Of a stretch of DNA of 64,000 bases, positions 30,919 through 40,922 are shown piece by piece. The DNA comes from Pseudomonas sp. ERMR1:02 (GTDB lineage: Bacteria; Pseudomonadota; Gammaproteobacteria; Pseudomonadales; Pseudomonadaceae). Location: the NCBI RefSeq assembly GCF_002277815.1, contig NZ_NKJI01000003.1:457165-521164 (forward strand), given 5' to 3'. Under the pieces are notes generated by a model. That model was given only the letters and a program-made list of their open reading frames with translations, ran no database searches and was not told the origin of the DNA. The translations under genes were made by a program, and so were the position numbers. Position 1 is the stretch's first letter, and every line of letters starts with the position of its first letter.

Positions 30919-31218
30919 ATGTCAGTCGTTACAGAAATCTCCCCGGATGGGCAAAAGCTGACGATATCGGTCAAGGGACGATTCGATTTCGCCAAACATC
31001 AGGAATTTCGTGAATCCTACGAAGACAAGGATCTAGCCGAGGTCGTGATCGACCTGAAAGAGGCGACCTACCTCGACAGTTCCGCGCTGGGCATGCTGCT
31101 TCTGTTGCGTGATCACGCCGGTGGCGACGATTCCGATATTCGCGTCGTCAACAGCAGTTCCGACGTCAGGAAAATCCTCGCCATCTCCAATTTCGACAAA
31201 CTGTTCGACATCAGTTGA
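30919..31218 (+). CDS. STAS-domain anti-sigma factor antagonist (HsbA-like)
   Basis: A 99-residue STAS protein. The phosphorylatable serine is S54 or S55 in YLDSSALGML. In P. aeruginosa the homologue HsbA is controlled by HsbR through phosphorylation and links the FlgM/FliA pathway to c-di-GMP. The next gene encodes a response regulator with phosphatase and kinase-like domains, which matches that partnership. The stop overlaps the next gene's TTG start. Confidence 0.85.
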   Translation: MSVVTEISPDGQKLTISVKGRFDFAKHQEFRESYEDKDLAEVVIDLKEATYLDSSALGMLLLLRDHAGGDDSDIRVVNSSSDVRKILAISNFDKLFDIS

Positions 31219-32929
31219 TCGCCGTGCAATCTGCGCTCGAACCGTTGACGATCCTGATCGCTGAAGACAGCGCGGCCGATCGCATGCTGTTGTCGAGTAT
31301 CGTCCGGCGCCAGGGGCATCAAGTGCTGATGGCGGCCAATGGTGCCGAAGCGGTCGATGCGTTTCGCCAGCAACGCCCGCAATTGGTGTTGATGGACGCG
31401 ATGATGCCGGTGATGGACGGCTTCGAGGCGGCCCGGCAGATCAAGGAACTTGCCGGGGAAACCCTGGTGCCGATCATCTTTCTCACCTCGCTGTCCGAAA
31501 GCGAAGCCTTGGCCCGCTGCCTGGAGGTCGGAGGCGACGATTTTCTGGCGAAACCGTACAACCAGGTGATCCTCGCCGCCAAGATCAAGGCGATGGACCG
31601 TTTGCGGCGGTTGCAGGCGACCGTGCTGAAACAGCGTGACCAGATCGCCCGGCACCAAACTATTTACTCAACGAGCAACGGGTAGCCAAGGCCGTGTTCG
31701 ACAAAGTGGCCCACTCCGGCTGCCTGAACGCCCCCAACATCCGCTACCTGCAATCACCTTACGCACTGTTCAATGGCGATCTACTGCTGGCCGCGTTCAC
31801 TCCGGCCGGTGACATGCATGTGCTGCTCGGCGATTTCACCGGCCATGGGCTGCCGGCCGCAGTCGGTGCGATGCCCCTGGCGGAAGTCTTTTACGGCATG
31901 ACCGCCAAGGGCTATGGCCTGGCGGAAACCTTGCGAGAGATGAATGCCAAGCTCAAGCGCATCCTGCCGGTGGACATGTTCTGTTGCGCAACGCTGCTGT
32001 GCCTGAGTTTTCAGCGCCGCTCGGTGGAGGTCTGGAACGGTGGCATGCCGGACGGCTACCTGCGCAGCATTGCTACGGGTGAGCGCACGCAGCTGAAGGC
32101 CCGGCATTTACCGCTTGGTGTGTTGAGCCCGCAAACATTCGATGACCGCACCGAAGTGTTCCCGATGGCGCTCGGGGATCGGGTGTTTCTGTTGTCCGAC
32201 GGTGTGATCGATACCTGCGATGCCAGCGATCAGTTGTTTGGCGTGCAGCGGTTGCAGCAGGTGTTTGCTGCCAATCGTCAGCCGGATGCATTGTTCGAGG
32301 AAATAGAGCAGGCGCTGCGGGATTTTCGCGGCGAAGCCCGCGACGATGTCAGCATGGTCGAAATCAGCCTGTTGGACCTGGCGCAGTTGAGTCCGCCGGC
32401 CCCGGTTTATTCCGATAGCGGCCAGTCTTGCCCGCTGGACTGGTCGGTGAGTTTCGAGTTTCGCGCCGCTACGCTCAAGCGCTTCAATCCGCTGCCATAC
32501 CTGTTGCAACTGCTGCTTGAGGTTCACGGTCTGCGGGCGCAGAGCGGAGCGCTCTACAGTGTTCTGGCCGAGCTGTACTCCAATGCGCTGGAGCATGGCG
32601 TGCTGGATCTGGATTCAAGCCTCAAACGCGATGTCGCGGGTTTTGCCCGTTATTACCAGCAGCGCAATTCGCGCCTGGACGAGCTGCAGGATGGCTATGT
32701 GCGGGTGCATTTGCAGGTCACGCCGCAAGTCGAGGGTGGTTGCCTGGTGATTCGCGTCGAGGACAGCGGCAAGGGATTTGATGTAAAGCGAGTGATGGAG
32801 CGTCCGATCGATCCTGTCCGTTTGTCGGGTCGCGGCGTCAGTCTGATTCGTCAGTTGGGGCGTAACGCCAGTTGGTCCGACGATGGTCGAAGTGCCCGCG
32901 TGGAGTTTTTCTGGAAGCCTCTGGCATAA
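31215..32929 (+). CDS. response regulator / PP2C phosphatase / HATPase protein (HsbR-like), frame broken by a 1-nt deletion
   Basis: Part one (31215-31685) is a receiver domain with phospho-acceptor D61 (LMDAMMPVMDG) and a linker. Part two (from about 31660, one frame back, to 32929) is a SpoIIE-type PP2C phosphatase (LLGDFTGHGLPAAVGAMPL, DDVSMVEI) plus a serine-kinase-like HATPase domain (LYSNALEHG, GRGVSLIRQL). The join near 31655-31660 reads CACCAAACTATT and needs one more base, probably in the A run. Restored length is 571 aa. It likely phosphorylates and dephosphorylates the STAS protein before it. Confidence 0.85.
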
Positions 32930-32959
32930 TCCTCGCATTCTTGATCAAGGAGTGAGCAA

Positions 32960-33328
32960 GTGACTGATATACATTTGGACCCAAACGTGCTCAGCACGTT
33001 GCGGGAAGTCATGGAGGACGAGTTTTCGACATTGGTCGATACCTTCCTCGCAGATGCCGAAGAGCGGTTGCAAGGCTTGTCCGTGGCTGTCAATGCCACA
33101 CAGATTCTTGAGACCGCCCACAGCTTCAAGGGCAGCAGCAGCAACATGGGGGCGATTCGCCTGGCTGAGCTGTGTCATGACCTCGAGCAGCGCGCCAAAG
33201 AGAAAAACCTTTCTGGTATTGAAGTGCTGGTCGCTGAAATTGCCCGCGAATTCGCGGTTGTGCGGCCACTTTATGAAGAGGAGCGCCAGCGTTCTCTCTT
33301 TGCCAGCGATAGTGTTCGGCCCTATTGA
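32960..33328 (+). CDS. Hpt domain protein
   Basis: A 122-residue single-domain histidine phosphotransfer protein. The phospho-acceptor is H54 in AHSFKGSSSNMG. It starts at GTG 32960 behind a strong AAGGAGTGAG site. It could pass phosphate to the HsbR-like receiver from a hybrid kinase encoded elsewhere. It completes a STAS / RR-phosphatase / Hpt signalling cassette inside the fli region. Confidence 0.9.
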   Translation: MTDIHLDPNVLSTLREVMEDEFSTLVDTFLADAEERLQGLSVAVNATQILETAHSFKGSSSNMGAIRLAELCHDLEQRAKEKNLSGIEVLVAEIAREFAVVRPLYEEERQRSLFASDSVRPY

Positions 33329-33411
33329 CCACTGTTGAGCAAAACTGGCGCGACCTTTGCAGTCAACTCTCCCAACTGTACCTACGACCCCAGTGCAGCG
33401 GAGACCGTTAA

Positions 33412-34770
33412 ATGCCCGTTACCCCCAATATTCTTCTTCAGGCCGCCGCGCAGGCCAAGACTCAAGCCGCCTCCGCCAATTCCACGGCGCCGGCCGCTGA
33501 GCCCGGGGATAAAGCCTCCAGCTTCGCTCAGGTCTACGCCAAACAAGCCCAGAACAAGTCTGTCGCGACCGCTGATGGTTCGGTCAAGCCAGTGCGTGAC
33601 AAGACCCCGGACAGCGCCGCCAGGAAGGATGTCGCCGACGACAAATCTGCCGCGCCGGAACCTGCGGTTGCCGATAGCGGCAAATCCTTGCCCGCCGATA
33701 AACCGGCGCAGCCTGATGACAAAACCGCCAGTGATGATTCGACCGACACCGCGCAGACACCGGTCGCCGATGCCGCGCCGGTCGATCCGACGCTCGACCC
33801 TGCCTTGTTGCAGGCGGTGCAGCCAGTCGTCACTGCGCCAGTACCGGCAGCGCCACCCGTGGTCGATACGGCTCAGACACCAATCGAGGCACCGGTAGCC
33901 GCAGCGGTCACGGCAGCAACGACAGCGGCCGTCGCCACCACCGATAGCGATTTCGATCCCGAAGCCGATCCTCTCGACGCACTACCTGCCTTGCGCATGG
34001 CTATGGAGCAGAGCGGGCACGTTTCCGCATCCAGTCAGGCACAGCCCAAAGCCGCACCGACGCCTGCCCAGGCTCAGGCTGATGGCGAACAGACCTCGGC
34101 GCAGAACTTTGCCGCTGGCATGGCCAATATGCTCGATGTGCAGTCCAGCAAGGACAGCACCAGTCAGGGTGGCGACAAGGCGTTCAGCGGCCTGATTGAT
34201 GACGGGCTCAAGGATCTCAAATCGGCCAGCAGCGATACCCGGGTCGACGATTTCGCCAACCGTCTGGCGGCACTGACGCAAGCGGCCACGCCGAAAACCG
34301 CTAACGCGTTGCCAGTGAACCAGCCGATCGCCATGCATCAGAGCGGCTGGACCGAAGAAGTCGTGAATCGGGTCATGTACCTGTCCAGCGCCAATCTCAA
34401 GGCGGCTGACATTCAGTTGCAACCGGCAGAGCTTGGGCGCCTCGACATTCGGGTGAACATGGTTCCCGATCAGCAGACCCAGGTGACGTTCATGAGCGCA
34501 CACCCAAGTGTCCGTGAAGCGCTGGACGGGCAGATGCATCGCCTGCGTGACATGTTCGCGCAGCAGGGCATGGGTCAGGTTGACGTCAACGTGTCCGACC
34601 AGTCTCGGGGTTCGCAGCAGGGGCAGGAGCAGCAGAACCAAGGCGCACGTGTCAGTCGCGGCGGCGGTCGGCTCGATGCCATGGATGACGAACTGGCTCC
34701 AGGCATCACCGAAGTCGCTGCCGCACCCACCAGCGTGATCGGCTCCAGCGCCGTCGATTACTACGCCTGA
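33412..34770 (+). CDS. fliK: flagellar hook-length control protein FliK
   Basis: A 452-residue molecular ruler. The N-terminal ~300 residues are Ala/Pro/Thr/Asp-rich and disordered. The C-terminal Flg_hook domain (LQPAELGRLDIRVNMVPDQQ, VREALDGQMHRLRDMFAQQG) binds FlhB and switches export specificity at hook completion. A C-terminal Gln-rich stretch follows the domain. GGAG precedes the ATG. A REP follows the stop. Confidence 0.94.
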   Translation: MPVTPNILLQAAAQAKTQAASANSTAPAAEPGDKASSFAQVYAKQAQNKSVATADGSVKPVRDKTPDSAARKDVADDKSAAPEPAVADSGKSLPADKPAQPDDKTASDDSTDTAQTPVADAAPVDPTLDPALLQAVQPVVTAPVPAAPPVVDTAQTPIEAPVAAAVTAATTAAVATTDSDFDPEADPLDALPALRMAMEQSGHVSASSQAQPKAAPTPAQAQADGEQTSAQNFAAGMANMLDVQSSKDSTSQGGDKAFSGLIDDGLKDLKSASSDTRVDDFANRLAALTQAATPKTANALPVNQPIAMHQSGWTEEVVNRVMYLSSANLKAADIQLQPAELGRLDIRVNMVPDQQTQVTFMSAHPSVREALDGQMHRLRDMFAQQGMGQVDVNVSDQSRGSQQGQEQQNQGARVSRGGGRLDAMDDELAPGITEVAAAPTSVIGSSAVDYYA

Positions 34771-34788
34771 TCAACCACAAACCCCCCC

Positions 34789-34891
34789 GTAGGAGCGAGG
34801 CTTGCCCGCGAAGAACGATAATGCGGTTTGCCTGAATAACCGCAGCGTCTGTTTCGCGGGCAAGTCGGGTCGCCGCACCGCTCGCTCCTAC
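34789..34891. repeat. REP pair with a variant right arm
   Basis: The left arm is GTAGGAGCGAGGCTTGCCCG. The right arm carries an extra CGGGTCGCCGCACC-type insert before GCTCGCTCCTAC. The same variant occurs at 61686-61727. Confidence 0.8.
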
Positions 34892-34926
34892 AGTTGATCC
34901 GTTGTCTTCAATGCCCTCCCCACATC

Positions 34927-34942
34927 TGGCATAACACTTGCT
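34927..34942 (+). promoter_or_regulatory. sigma-54 promoter of the fliL operon
   Basis: TGGCATAACACTTGCT matches TGGCACG-N4-TTGCT with exact spacing, 51 bp before fliL. Confidence 0.88.
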
Positions 34943-34992
34943 CTTGCCTATCCGTGCGACTGTGAAAACCCGAATAGTGACGGATTATTGGC

Positions 34993-35493
34993 ATGGCGAA
35001 GAGCGACGCAGCAGTAAAAGACCCCGCAACCAAAGGCAAACTCAAGCTGATCATCGTGATCGTGGTGGCCGTGCTGCTGGCGATCGGTTTGTCCGTGGGG
35101 GCGACCTGGTACTTCATGCATAGCGCACAGAGCAAGCCTGCCGCTGTGGCTGAAACGACGCCGGTCGGCAAGCAGCCAGCGATTTTCGAGTCGATGGCGC
35201 CAGCGTTTGTCGCCAACTTCAATCAGAACGGCCGTCAGCGCTACATGCAGGTGAGCATCACCATGCTCGCGCGCAATCAGGCGGACCTGGATGCGCTCAA
35301 GGTTCACATGCCAGTGATCCGCAATAACCTGGTCATGCTTTTCTCCGGGCAGGACTTCCCCACGCTCGCGTCGCCAGTCGGCCAGGAAATGCTGCGCCAG
35401 AAAGCCACGGCCAGCGTCCAGGAAGTAGCGCAGAAAGAACTCGGCAAAGTGGTCGTCGAACAGTTGCTTTTCACTAATTTCGTACTGCAGTAG
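34993..35493 (+). CDS. fliL: flagellar basal body-associated protein FliL
   Basis: A 166-residue membrane protein with one transmembrane helix at residues ~16-38 (LKLIIVIVVAVLLAIGLSVG) and a periplasmic stomatin-like domain. It surrounds and supports the stator units. First gene of fliLMNOPQR-flhB. Confidence 0.95.
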   Translation: MAKSDAAVKDPATKGKLKLIIVIVVAVLLAIGLSVGATWYFMHSAQSKPAAVAETTPVGKQPAIFESMAPAFVANFNQNGRQRYMQVSITMLARNQADLDALKVHMPVIRNNLVMLFSGQDFPTLASPVGQEMLRQKATASVQEVAQKELGKVVVEQLLFTNFVLQ

Positions 35494-35502
35494 GAACACG
35501 AC

Positions 35503-36471
35503 ATGGCCGTGCAGGACCTGCTGTCCCAGGATGAGATCGACGCGCTGTTGCATGGCGTGGACGACGGTCTGGTACAGACCGATATCGCTGCCGAACCCGG
35601 CACCGTCAAAAGCTACGACCTGACCAGCCAGGATCGCATCGTCCGTGGACGCATGCCGACCCTGGAAATGATCAACGAACGTTTTGCCCGCTACACGCGC
35701 ATCAGCATGTTCAACATGCTGCGACGCTCGGCAGACGTGGCGGTTGGTGGCGTGCAGGTGATGAAGTTCGGCGAATACGTGCACTCGCTGTACGTGCCGA
35801 CCAGCCTCAACCTGGTCAAGATCAAACCCCTGCGCGGCACCGCGTTGTTCATCCTCGACGCCAAACTGGTGTTCAAGCTGGTGGACAACTTTTTCGGCGG
35901 CGACGGCCGTCACGCGAAGATCGAAGGGCGTGAATTCACCCCGACCGAACTGCGTGTGGTGCGCATGGTGCTGGAACAGGCCTTCGTCGACTTGAAGGAA
36001 GCCTGGCAGGCGATCATGGAAGTCAATTTCGAGTACATCAACTCGGAAGTGAACCCGGCCATGGCCAACATCGTCGGCCCGAGCGAAGCGATTGTGGTGT
36101 CGACCTTCCACATCGAACTCGATGGCGGCGGCGGTGACCTGCACGTGACCATGCCGTATTCGATGATCGAGCCGGTGCGCGAAATGCTAGACGCCGGGTT
36201 CCAGTCCGACCTCGATGACCAGGACGAGCGCTGGGTCAATGCCTTGCGCCAGGACGTCCTGGACGTCGACGTGCCGATCGGTGCCACGGTGGCTCGCCGC
36301 CAGTTGAGGCTGCGCGACATCCTGCACATGCAGCCGGGGGACATCATCCCGGTGGAAATGCCCGAAGAAATGATCATGCGCGCCAACGGCGTGCCGGCCT
36401 TCAAGGTCAAGATGGGCTCGCACAAAGGCAACCTTGCGTTGCAAGTGATCGAGCCGATCGAGCGCCGCTGA
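35503..36471 (+). CDS. fliM: flagellar motor switch protein FliM
   Basis: A 322-residue C-ring protein. The N-terminal peptide LLSQDEIDALLHGV is the CheY-P binding site. It is followed by the middle CheC-like domain (GGDGRHAKIEGREFT) and a C-terminal SpoA domain that pairs with FliN. Ten bases separate it from fliL. Confidence 0.98.
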   Translation: MAVQDLLSQDEIDALLHGVDDGLVQTDIAAEPGTVKSYDLTSQDRIVRGRMPTLEMINERFARYTRISMFNMLRRSADVAVGGVQVMKFGEYVHSLYVPTSLNLVKIKPLRGTALFILDAKLVFKLVDNFFGGDGRHAKIEGREFTPTELRVVRMVLEQAFVDLKEAWQAIMEVNFEYINSEVNPAMANIVGPSEAIVVSTFHIELDGGGGDLHVTMPYSMIEPVREMLDAGFQSDLDDQDERWVNALRQDVLDVDVPIGATVARRQLRLRDILHMQPGDIIPVEMPEEMIMRANGVPAFKVKMGSHKGNLALQVIEPIERR

Positions 36472-36547
36472 CCGACGCTGACTGGCGCTCCAACCCTATT
36501 TGAAATGACTGCTCCTGATTGAGCAGTTGCTCGCCGAGGACACATTG

Positions 36548-37006
36548 ATGGCTAACGATATGAATACCCAGGACGACCAGGCGCTGGCTGACGAGTGGGC
36601 TGCGGCCCTGGAAGAAACCGGTGATGCCGGGCAGGCGGATATCGATGCGCTGCTGGCCGCCGATACGGGTGTTTCGGGCTCCAACCGCCTGCCGATGGAA
36701 GAGTTCGGTAGCACGCCGAGAAACAACGATCCGGTCACCCTCGATGGCCCGAACCTGGACGTGATCCTCGATATCCCGGTGTCGATCTCCATGGAAGTGG
36801 GCAGCACCGACATCAACATTCGCAACCTGCTGCAACTCAACCAGGGTTCGGTGATCGAGCTTGATCGCCTGGCCGGTGAGCCGCTGGACGTGTTGGTTAA
36901 CGGCACACTCATCGCCCATGGCGAAGTAGTGGTGGTCAACGAGAAGTTTGGCATCCGCCTGACCGACGTGATCAGCCCAAGCGAACGCATCAAGAAGCTG
37001 CGCTGA
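36548..37006 (+). CDS. fliN: flagellar motor switch protein FliN
   Basis: A 152-residue C-ring protein with a C-terminal SpoA domain (SISMEVGSTDINIRNLLQLN, VVVVNEKFGIRLTDVIS) and an acidic N-terminal extension. I chose ATG 36548, with GAGGACA upstream, over TTG 36527. The spacing of 76 bp from fliM is larger than elsewhere in the operon. Confidence 0.96.
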   Translation: MANDMNTQDDQALADEWAAALEETGDAGQADIDALLAADTGVSGSNRLPMEEFGSTPRNNDPVTLDGPNLDVILDIPVSISMEVGSTDINIRNLLQLNQGSVIELDRLAGEPLDVLVNGTLIAHGEVVVVNEKFGIRLTDVISPSERIKKLR

Positions 37007-37456
37007 GTGAAAAGGTATCTTGCAGGGCTGCTGGCGTTGCCGTTCAGCGTGCTGGCGGCCGAGCCTGTTGCGACAGTCGCTACCACAGCCGTTGCGCCAG
37101 CGGTCAGCAGCGGAGTGGCCGGGCAGTTGACGCAACTGGTGTTAGGTCTGCTGCTGGTGCTGGGGCTGATTTTCTTGCTCGCCTGGCTGTTGCGCCGGGT
37201 TCAGCAGGCCGGACCTGCCGGCAAAGGGCAGGTGATTGAGCTGATCGGTTCCCGCGCGCTGGGTCCGCGTGACCGTTTGATGCTGGTGCAGGTCGGCAAC
37301 GAGCAGATCCTGCTCGGTCTCAGCCCCGGTACGATCACCGCGCTGCATGTGCTCAAAGAGCCGATTGAAGTGCCGACCAGCGCCGAAAAAGCGACTCCGG
37401 AGTTTGCCCAGCATCTGATGAAGATACTCGGCAAGGATCAGAAGGATAAGAAGTAA
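37007..37456 (+). CDS. fliO: flagellar biosynthetic protein FliO
   Basis: A 149-residue protein with a short N-terminal signal-like segment and one main membrane helix (~residues 42-62), followed by the FliO cytoplasmic domain ([20 protein letters not shown]). It helps assemble the FliP ring. It starts at GTG 37007 immediately after the fliN stop, and its end overlaps fliP by one base. Confidence 0.93.
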   Translation: MKRYLAGLLALPFSVLAAEPVATVATTAVAPAVSSGVAGQLTQLVLGLLLVLGLIFLLAWLLRRVQQAGPAGKGQVIELIGSRALGPRDRLMLVQVGNEQILLGLSPGTITALHVLKEPIEVPTSAEKATPEFAQHLMKILGKDQKDKK

Positions 37457-38214
37457 TGGGTGCGTTACGCATCGTCTTGACGCTGGCCCTGATGCTGGCC
37501 GCGCCGCTGGCGTTCGCCGCCGATCCGTTGTCGATCCCGGCGATCACCCTGGGCACCAACGCACAGGGCGCCCAGGAATATTCGGTCAGCCTGCAGATCC
37601 TGCTGATCATGACCGCGCTGAGTTTCATCCCGGCGTTCGTCATGCTGATGACCAGTTTTACCCGGATCATCATCGTCTTCTCGATCCTGCGTCAGGCACT
37701 TGGTTTGCAGCAGACGCCGTCGAACCAGATCCTCACGGGCATGGCGCTGTTCCTGACCCTGTTCATCATGGCGCCGGTGTTCGATCGGGTTAACCAGGAC
37801 GCCTTGCAGCCGTATCTGGCGGAAAAAATGACCGCTCAGGACGCCGTGGCCAAGGCTCAGGTGCCGATCAAGGACTTCATGCTGGCCCAGACCCGCACCA
37901 GCGATCTGGAGCTGTTCATGCGCCTGTCCAAGCGCACCGACATTGCTTCGCCGGATCAGGCGCCGTTGACAATCCTGGTGCCGGCGTTCGTGACCTCCGA
38001 ACTGAAAACCGCATTCCAGATCGGTTTCATGATCTTCATCCCGTTCCTGATCATCGACCTGGTCGTGGCCAGTGTGCTGATGGCAATGGGCATGATGATG
38101 CTGTCGCCGCTGATCATTTCTCTGCCGTTCAAAATCATGCTGTTCGTCTTGGTCGATGGCTGGGCGCTGATCATCGGCACCTTGGCCAGCAGCTTTGGTG
38201 GTGTATCGCCATGA
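37456..38214 (+). CDS. fliP: flagellar export gate protein FliP
   Basis: A 252-residue polytopic export-gate subunit with a cleavable N-terminal signal ([21 protein letters not shown]). Family motifs include [16 protein letters not shown] and [24 protein letters not shown] helices. It forms the FliP5-FliQ4-FliR1 core. It overlaps fliQ by 4 bp. Confidence 0.97.
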   Translation: MGALRIVLTLALMLAAPLAFAADPLSIPAITLGTNAQGAQEYSVSLQILLIMTALSFIPAFVMLMTSFTRIIIVFSILRQALGLQQTPSNQILTGMALFLTLFIMAPVFDRVNQDALQPYLAEKMTAQDAVAKAQVPIKDFMLAQTRTSDLELFMRLSKRTDIASPDQAPLTILVPAFVTSELKTAFQIGFMIFIPFLIIDLVVASVLMAMGMMMLSPLIISLPFKIMLFVLVDGWALIIGTLASSFGGVSP

Positions 38215-38480
38215 CGCCAGAAGTTGCCGTCGACATCTTCCGTGAAGCGCTGTGGCTGACCACCATGATGGTCGCAGTGCTGGTGATTCCAAGTCTGCTG
38301 GTCGGCCTGTTGGTGGCGATGTTCCAGGCCGCCACCCAGATCAACGAACAGACCCTGAGCTTCCTGCCGCGTTTGCTGGTGATGCTGGTGACACTGATCG
38401 TCGCCGGCCCGTGGTTGGTACAGACCTTCATGGAATACATCCTGCAGCTGTACGGCAGTATTCCGCAGGTCATCGGCTAA
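38211..38480 (+). CDS. fliQ: flagellar export gate protein FliQ
   Basis: An 89-residue two-helix membrane protein of the export gate ([36 protein letters not shown]). Standard size. ATGA overlap with fliP. Confidence 0.96.
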   Translation: MTPEVAVDIFREALWLTTMMVAVLVIPSLLVGLLVAMFQAATQINEQTLSFLPRLLVMLVTLIVAGPWLVQTFMEYILQLYGSIPQVIG

Positions 38481-38483
38481 GCC

Positions 38484-39269
38484 ATGTCGTCGCTGCTGCA
38501 GTTGACGGATACCCAGATCAGCACCTGGGTGGCGACCTTCATGTTGCCGCTGTTCCGCATCGGATCCTTGCTGATGGTCATGCCGGTGTTCGGCACCTCC
38601 CTGGTACCCAAGCGCATCCGTCTGTATTTCGCCCTGGCCATCACCGTGGTCATCGCCCCGGGCCTGCCGCCCATGCCGCCAGTGAGTGCGCTGGACTTGA
38701 GCGGGCTGCTGCTGATTGCCGAACAGATCCTCGTCGGCGCGATCCTGGGCTTCTCCCTGCAACTGTTCTTCCAGGCGTTCGTGGTGGCGGGGCAGATTGT
38801 CGCGATCCAGATGGGCATGGGCTTCGCCTCCATGGTCGACCCCACCAACGGCGTCTCGGTAGCGGTGATCGGGCAATTCTTCACCATGCTGGTGACGCTG
38901 ATGTTCCTGGCCATGAACGGTCATCTGGTGGTGTTCGAAGTGCTCACCGAGAGCTTCACCACGCTGCCGGTGGGCAGTGGATTTATGGTCAATCATTTCT
39001 GGGAGCTGGCCGGCAAACTCGGCTGGGTACTCGGCGCGGCGCTGTTACTGGTGCTACCGGCGATCACCGCGTTGCTGGTGGTCAACATCGCGTTTGGCGT
39101 GATGACCCGCGCGGCACCGCAACTGAACATTTTCTCCATCGGCTTCCCGCTGACCCTGGTGCTCGGCATGTTTATCGTCTGGGTCGGGCTGGCGGACATC
39201 GTTAATCAGTATCAACCGCTGGCCACTGAGGCCCTGCAGTTTTTACGCGAACTGGCGAAGGCGAGCTGA
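38484..39269 (+). CDS. fliR: flagellar export gate protein FliR
   Basis: A 261-residue multi-span export-gate subunit. Conserved segments are FMLPLFRIGSLLMVMPVFG and GMGFASMVDPTNG. It starts 3 bp after fliQ and is followed by flhB after 3 bp. Confidence 0.97.
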   Translation: MSSLLQLTDTQISTWVATFMLPLFRIGSLLMVMPVFGTSLVPKRIRLYFALAITVVIAPGLPPMPPVSALDLSGLLLIAEQILVGAILGFSLQLFFQAFVVAGQIVAIQMGMGFASMVDPTNGVSVAVIGQFFTMLVTLMFLAMNGHLVVFEVLTESFTTLPVGSGFMVNHFWELAGKLGWVLGAALLLVLPAITALLVVNIAFGVMTRAAPQLNIFSIGFPLTLVLGMFIVWVGLADIVNQYQPLATEALQFLRELAKAS

Positions 39270-39272
39270 GTC

Positions 39273-40412
39273 ATGGCTGAGAGCGAAAGCGGTCAGGACA
39301 AAACAGAAGACCCCACGGACAAAAAGAAAAAGGACGCCCGTGAGAAGGGCGAGATTGCTCGTTCCAAGGAACTCAACACCCTGGCGATCATGCTCGCCGG
39401 TGCTGGCGCGCTGCTGATTTTCGGTGGCGCGCTGGCCCAGGAAATGATGGACCTCATGCGCCTGAATTTTTCCCTGTCGCGGGACGTGGTGCTGGACCAG
39501 CGCTCGATGGGCATCTACCTGCTGCACTCGGGGCAGATTGCCTTGCTGGCGATTCAGCCGGTGATGATCACCTTGCTGCTGGCCGCACTGATCGGCCCGA
39601 TCTCCCTCGGTGGCTGGCTGTTCTCCGCCGGCACCATGGCCCCCAAGTTCAGCCGCATGAACCCCGGCGCAGGCCTCAAACGCATGTTTTCAGCCAAGGC
39701 CCTGGCCGAGCTGCTCAAAGCCCTGGCGAAGTTCTTCATCGTCTTGTTCGTGGCCCTCATGGTGTTGTCGGCGGACATCGACGACCTGCTGCGCATCGCC
39801 CATGAACCGCTGGACCGGGCCATCACCCACAGCCTGCAGGTAGTCGGCTGGAGCACCCTGTGGATGGCCTGCGGGCTGATCATCATCGCCGCCGTCGACG
39901 TGCCGATTCAGCTCTGGGAAAGCATCAAGAAACTGAAGATGACCAAACAGGAAGTGCGTGACGAGCACAAGGATCAGGAAGGGCGGCCGGAGGTCAAACA
40001 GCGGATTCGCCAGCTGCAGCGTGACATGTCCCAGCGGCGGATGATGGCCGCCGTTCCTGACGCCGACGTGGTCATTACTAACCCGACTCACTACGCCGTG
40101 GCGCTGAAGTACGACCCGGACAAGGGCGGGGCGCCGATGTTGATTGCCAAGGGTAGCGACTTTTTGGCGCTGAAGATTCGGGAAATTGCGGCGGCTAACG
40201 AGATCCTGTTGCTGGAATCGCCGGCGCTGGCGCGGTCGATTTATTACTCGACGGAGCTGGAGCAGGAAATTCCGGGTGGGTTGTATCTGGCCGTTGCTCA
40301 GGTGTTGGCCTATGTCTATCAGATTCGCCAGTACAAGGCGGGCAAGGGCAAGCGGCCGGATCCACTGAAGGATGATCTGCCTATTCCGCCGGATTTACGC
40401 CGCGATTCCTGA
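39273..40412 (+). CDS. flhB: flagellar export switch protein FlhB
   Basis: A 379-residue export-gate protein with four transmembrane helices and a cytoplasmic domain that cuts itself between N270 and P271 of the NPTH motif (VVITNPTHYAV). FliK binding to the cleaved domain switches export from hook to filament proteins. It is complete. Its last 264 bases have a diverged second copy at 45215-45478. In most pseudomonads flhA follows directly. Here a 6.6-kb island separates them. Confidence 0.97.
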   Translation: MAESESGQDKTEDPTDKKKKDAREKGEIARSKELNTLAIMLAGAGALLIFGGALAQEMMDLMRLNFSLSRDVVLDQRSMGIYLLHSGQIALLAIQPVMITLLLAALIGPISLGGWLFSAGTMAPKFSRMNPGAGLKRMFSAKALAELLKALAKFFIVLFVALMVLSADIDDLLRIAHEPLDRAITHSLQVVGWSTLWMACGLIIIAAVDVPIQLWESIKKLKMTKQEVRDEHKDQEGRPEVKQRIRQLQRDMSQRRMMAAVPDADVVITNPTHYAVALKYDPDKGGAPMLIAKGSDFLALKIREIAAANEILLLESPALARSIYYSTELEQEIPGGLYLAVAQVLAYVYQIRQYKAGKGKRPDPLKDDLPIPPDLRRDS

Positions 40413-40440
40413 CAGTCCAAGCCAGCTAGCACACACAAAA

Positions 40441-40535
40441 CCTGTGGGAGCGGGCTTGCCCGCGAAGAGGCCATCCCAGCCAATAAAGATCTCGACTGAC
40501 ACACCGCCTTCTCGAGCAGGCCAGCTCCCACATGA
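40441..40535. repeat. REP element after flhB
   Basis: CCTGTGGGAGCGGGCTTGCC is a typical REP unit. The partner arm (CGAGCAGGCCAGCTCCCACA) is imperfect. It marks the left edge of the accessory island. Confidence 0.7.
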
Positions 40536-40559
40536 ATTGTGCCTAAATTGAACCCTTAA

Positions 40560-40922
40560 CTAGCCCTGCGGATCGATGTTATCCAGCGCCCGATTTACAG
40601 CCAGCTCACCCAACATGATGATCTGCGAAATCGCCAACATCGTATTGCGCTGAGAACCCTTCAGACACCCAGCAAAGTCTTCAGCCACGACCCTGGCCGA
40701 CGCAAGAGATTCGCAGGTATTGGCCAGCAGGCTCTCGGTGTCGATACCGGGCGCGATGATGAACATCGTGCTGGGCTTTCGCTCGATGGCGTTTATACGG
40801 GTAGACAGTTTGATGTACTCATCGAGGGCGCGGTCGGCGGCTTCGTGGAGTTTTTGCGTATCGATTGAGGTGTCTGGGGAGCCGTCTTCGGCTTCCGGCG
40901 GATTGGGCGTTACTTTGAACAT
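40560..40922 (-). CDS. DUF6124 (formerly DUF3077) family protein
   Basis: A 120-residue soluble protein (MFKVTPNPPEAEDGSPDTS...). It has the recognisable segments KLHEAADRALDEYI, TMFIIAPGIDTESLLAN and ISQIIMLGELAVNRALD. This family is abundant in Pseudomonas, often in many copies per genome, and its function is unknown. It opens the flhB-flhA island and is preceded by a peculiar conserved-looking leader at 40923-41235. Confidence 0.85.
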   Translation of the reverse strand: MFKVTPNPPEAEDGSPDTSIDTQKLHEAADRALDEYIKLSTRINAIERKPSTMFIIAPGIDTESLLANTCESLASARVVAEDFAGCLKGSQRNTMLAISQIIMLGELAVNRALDNIDPQG

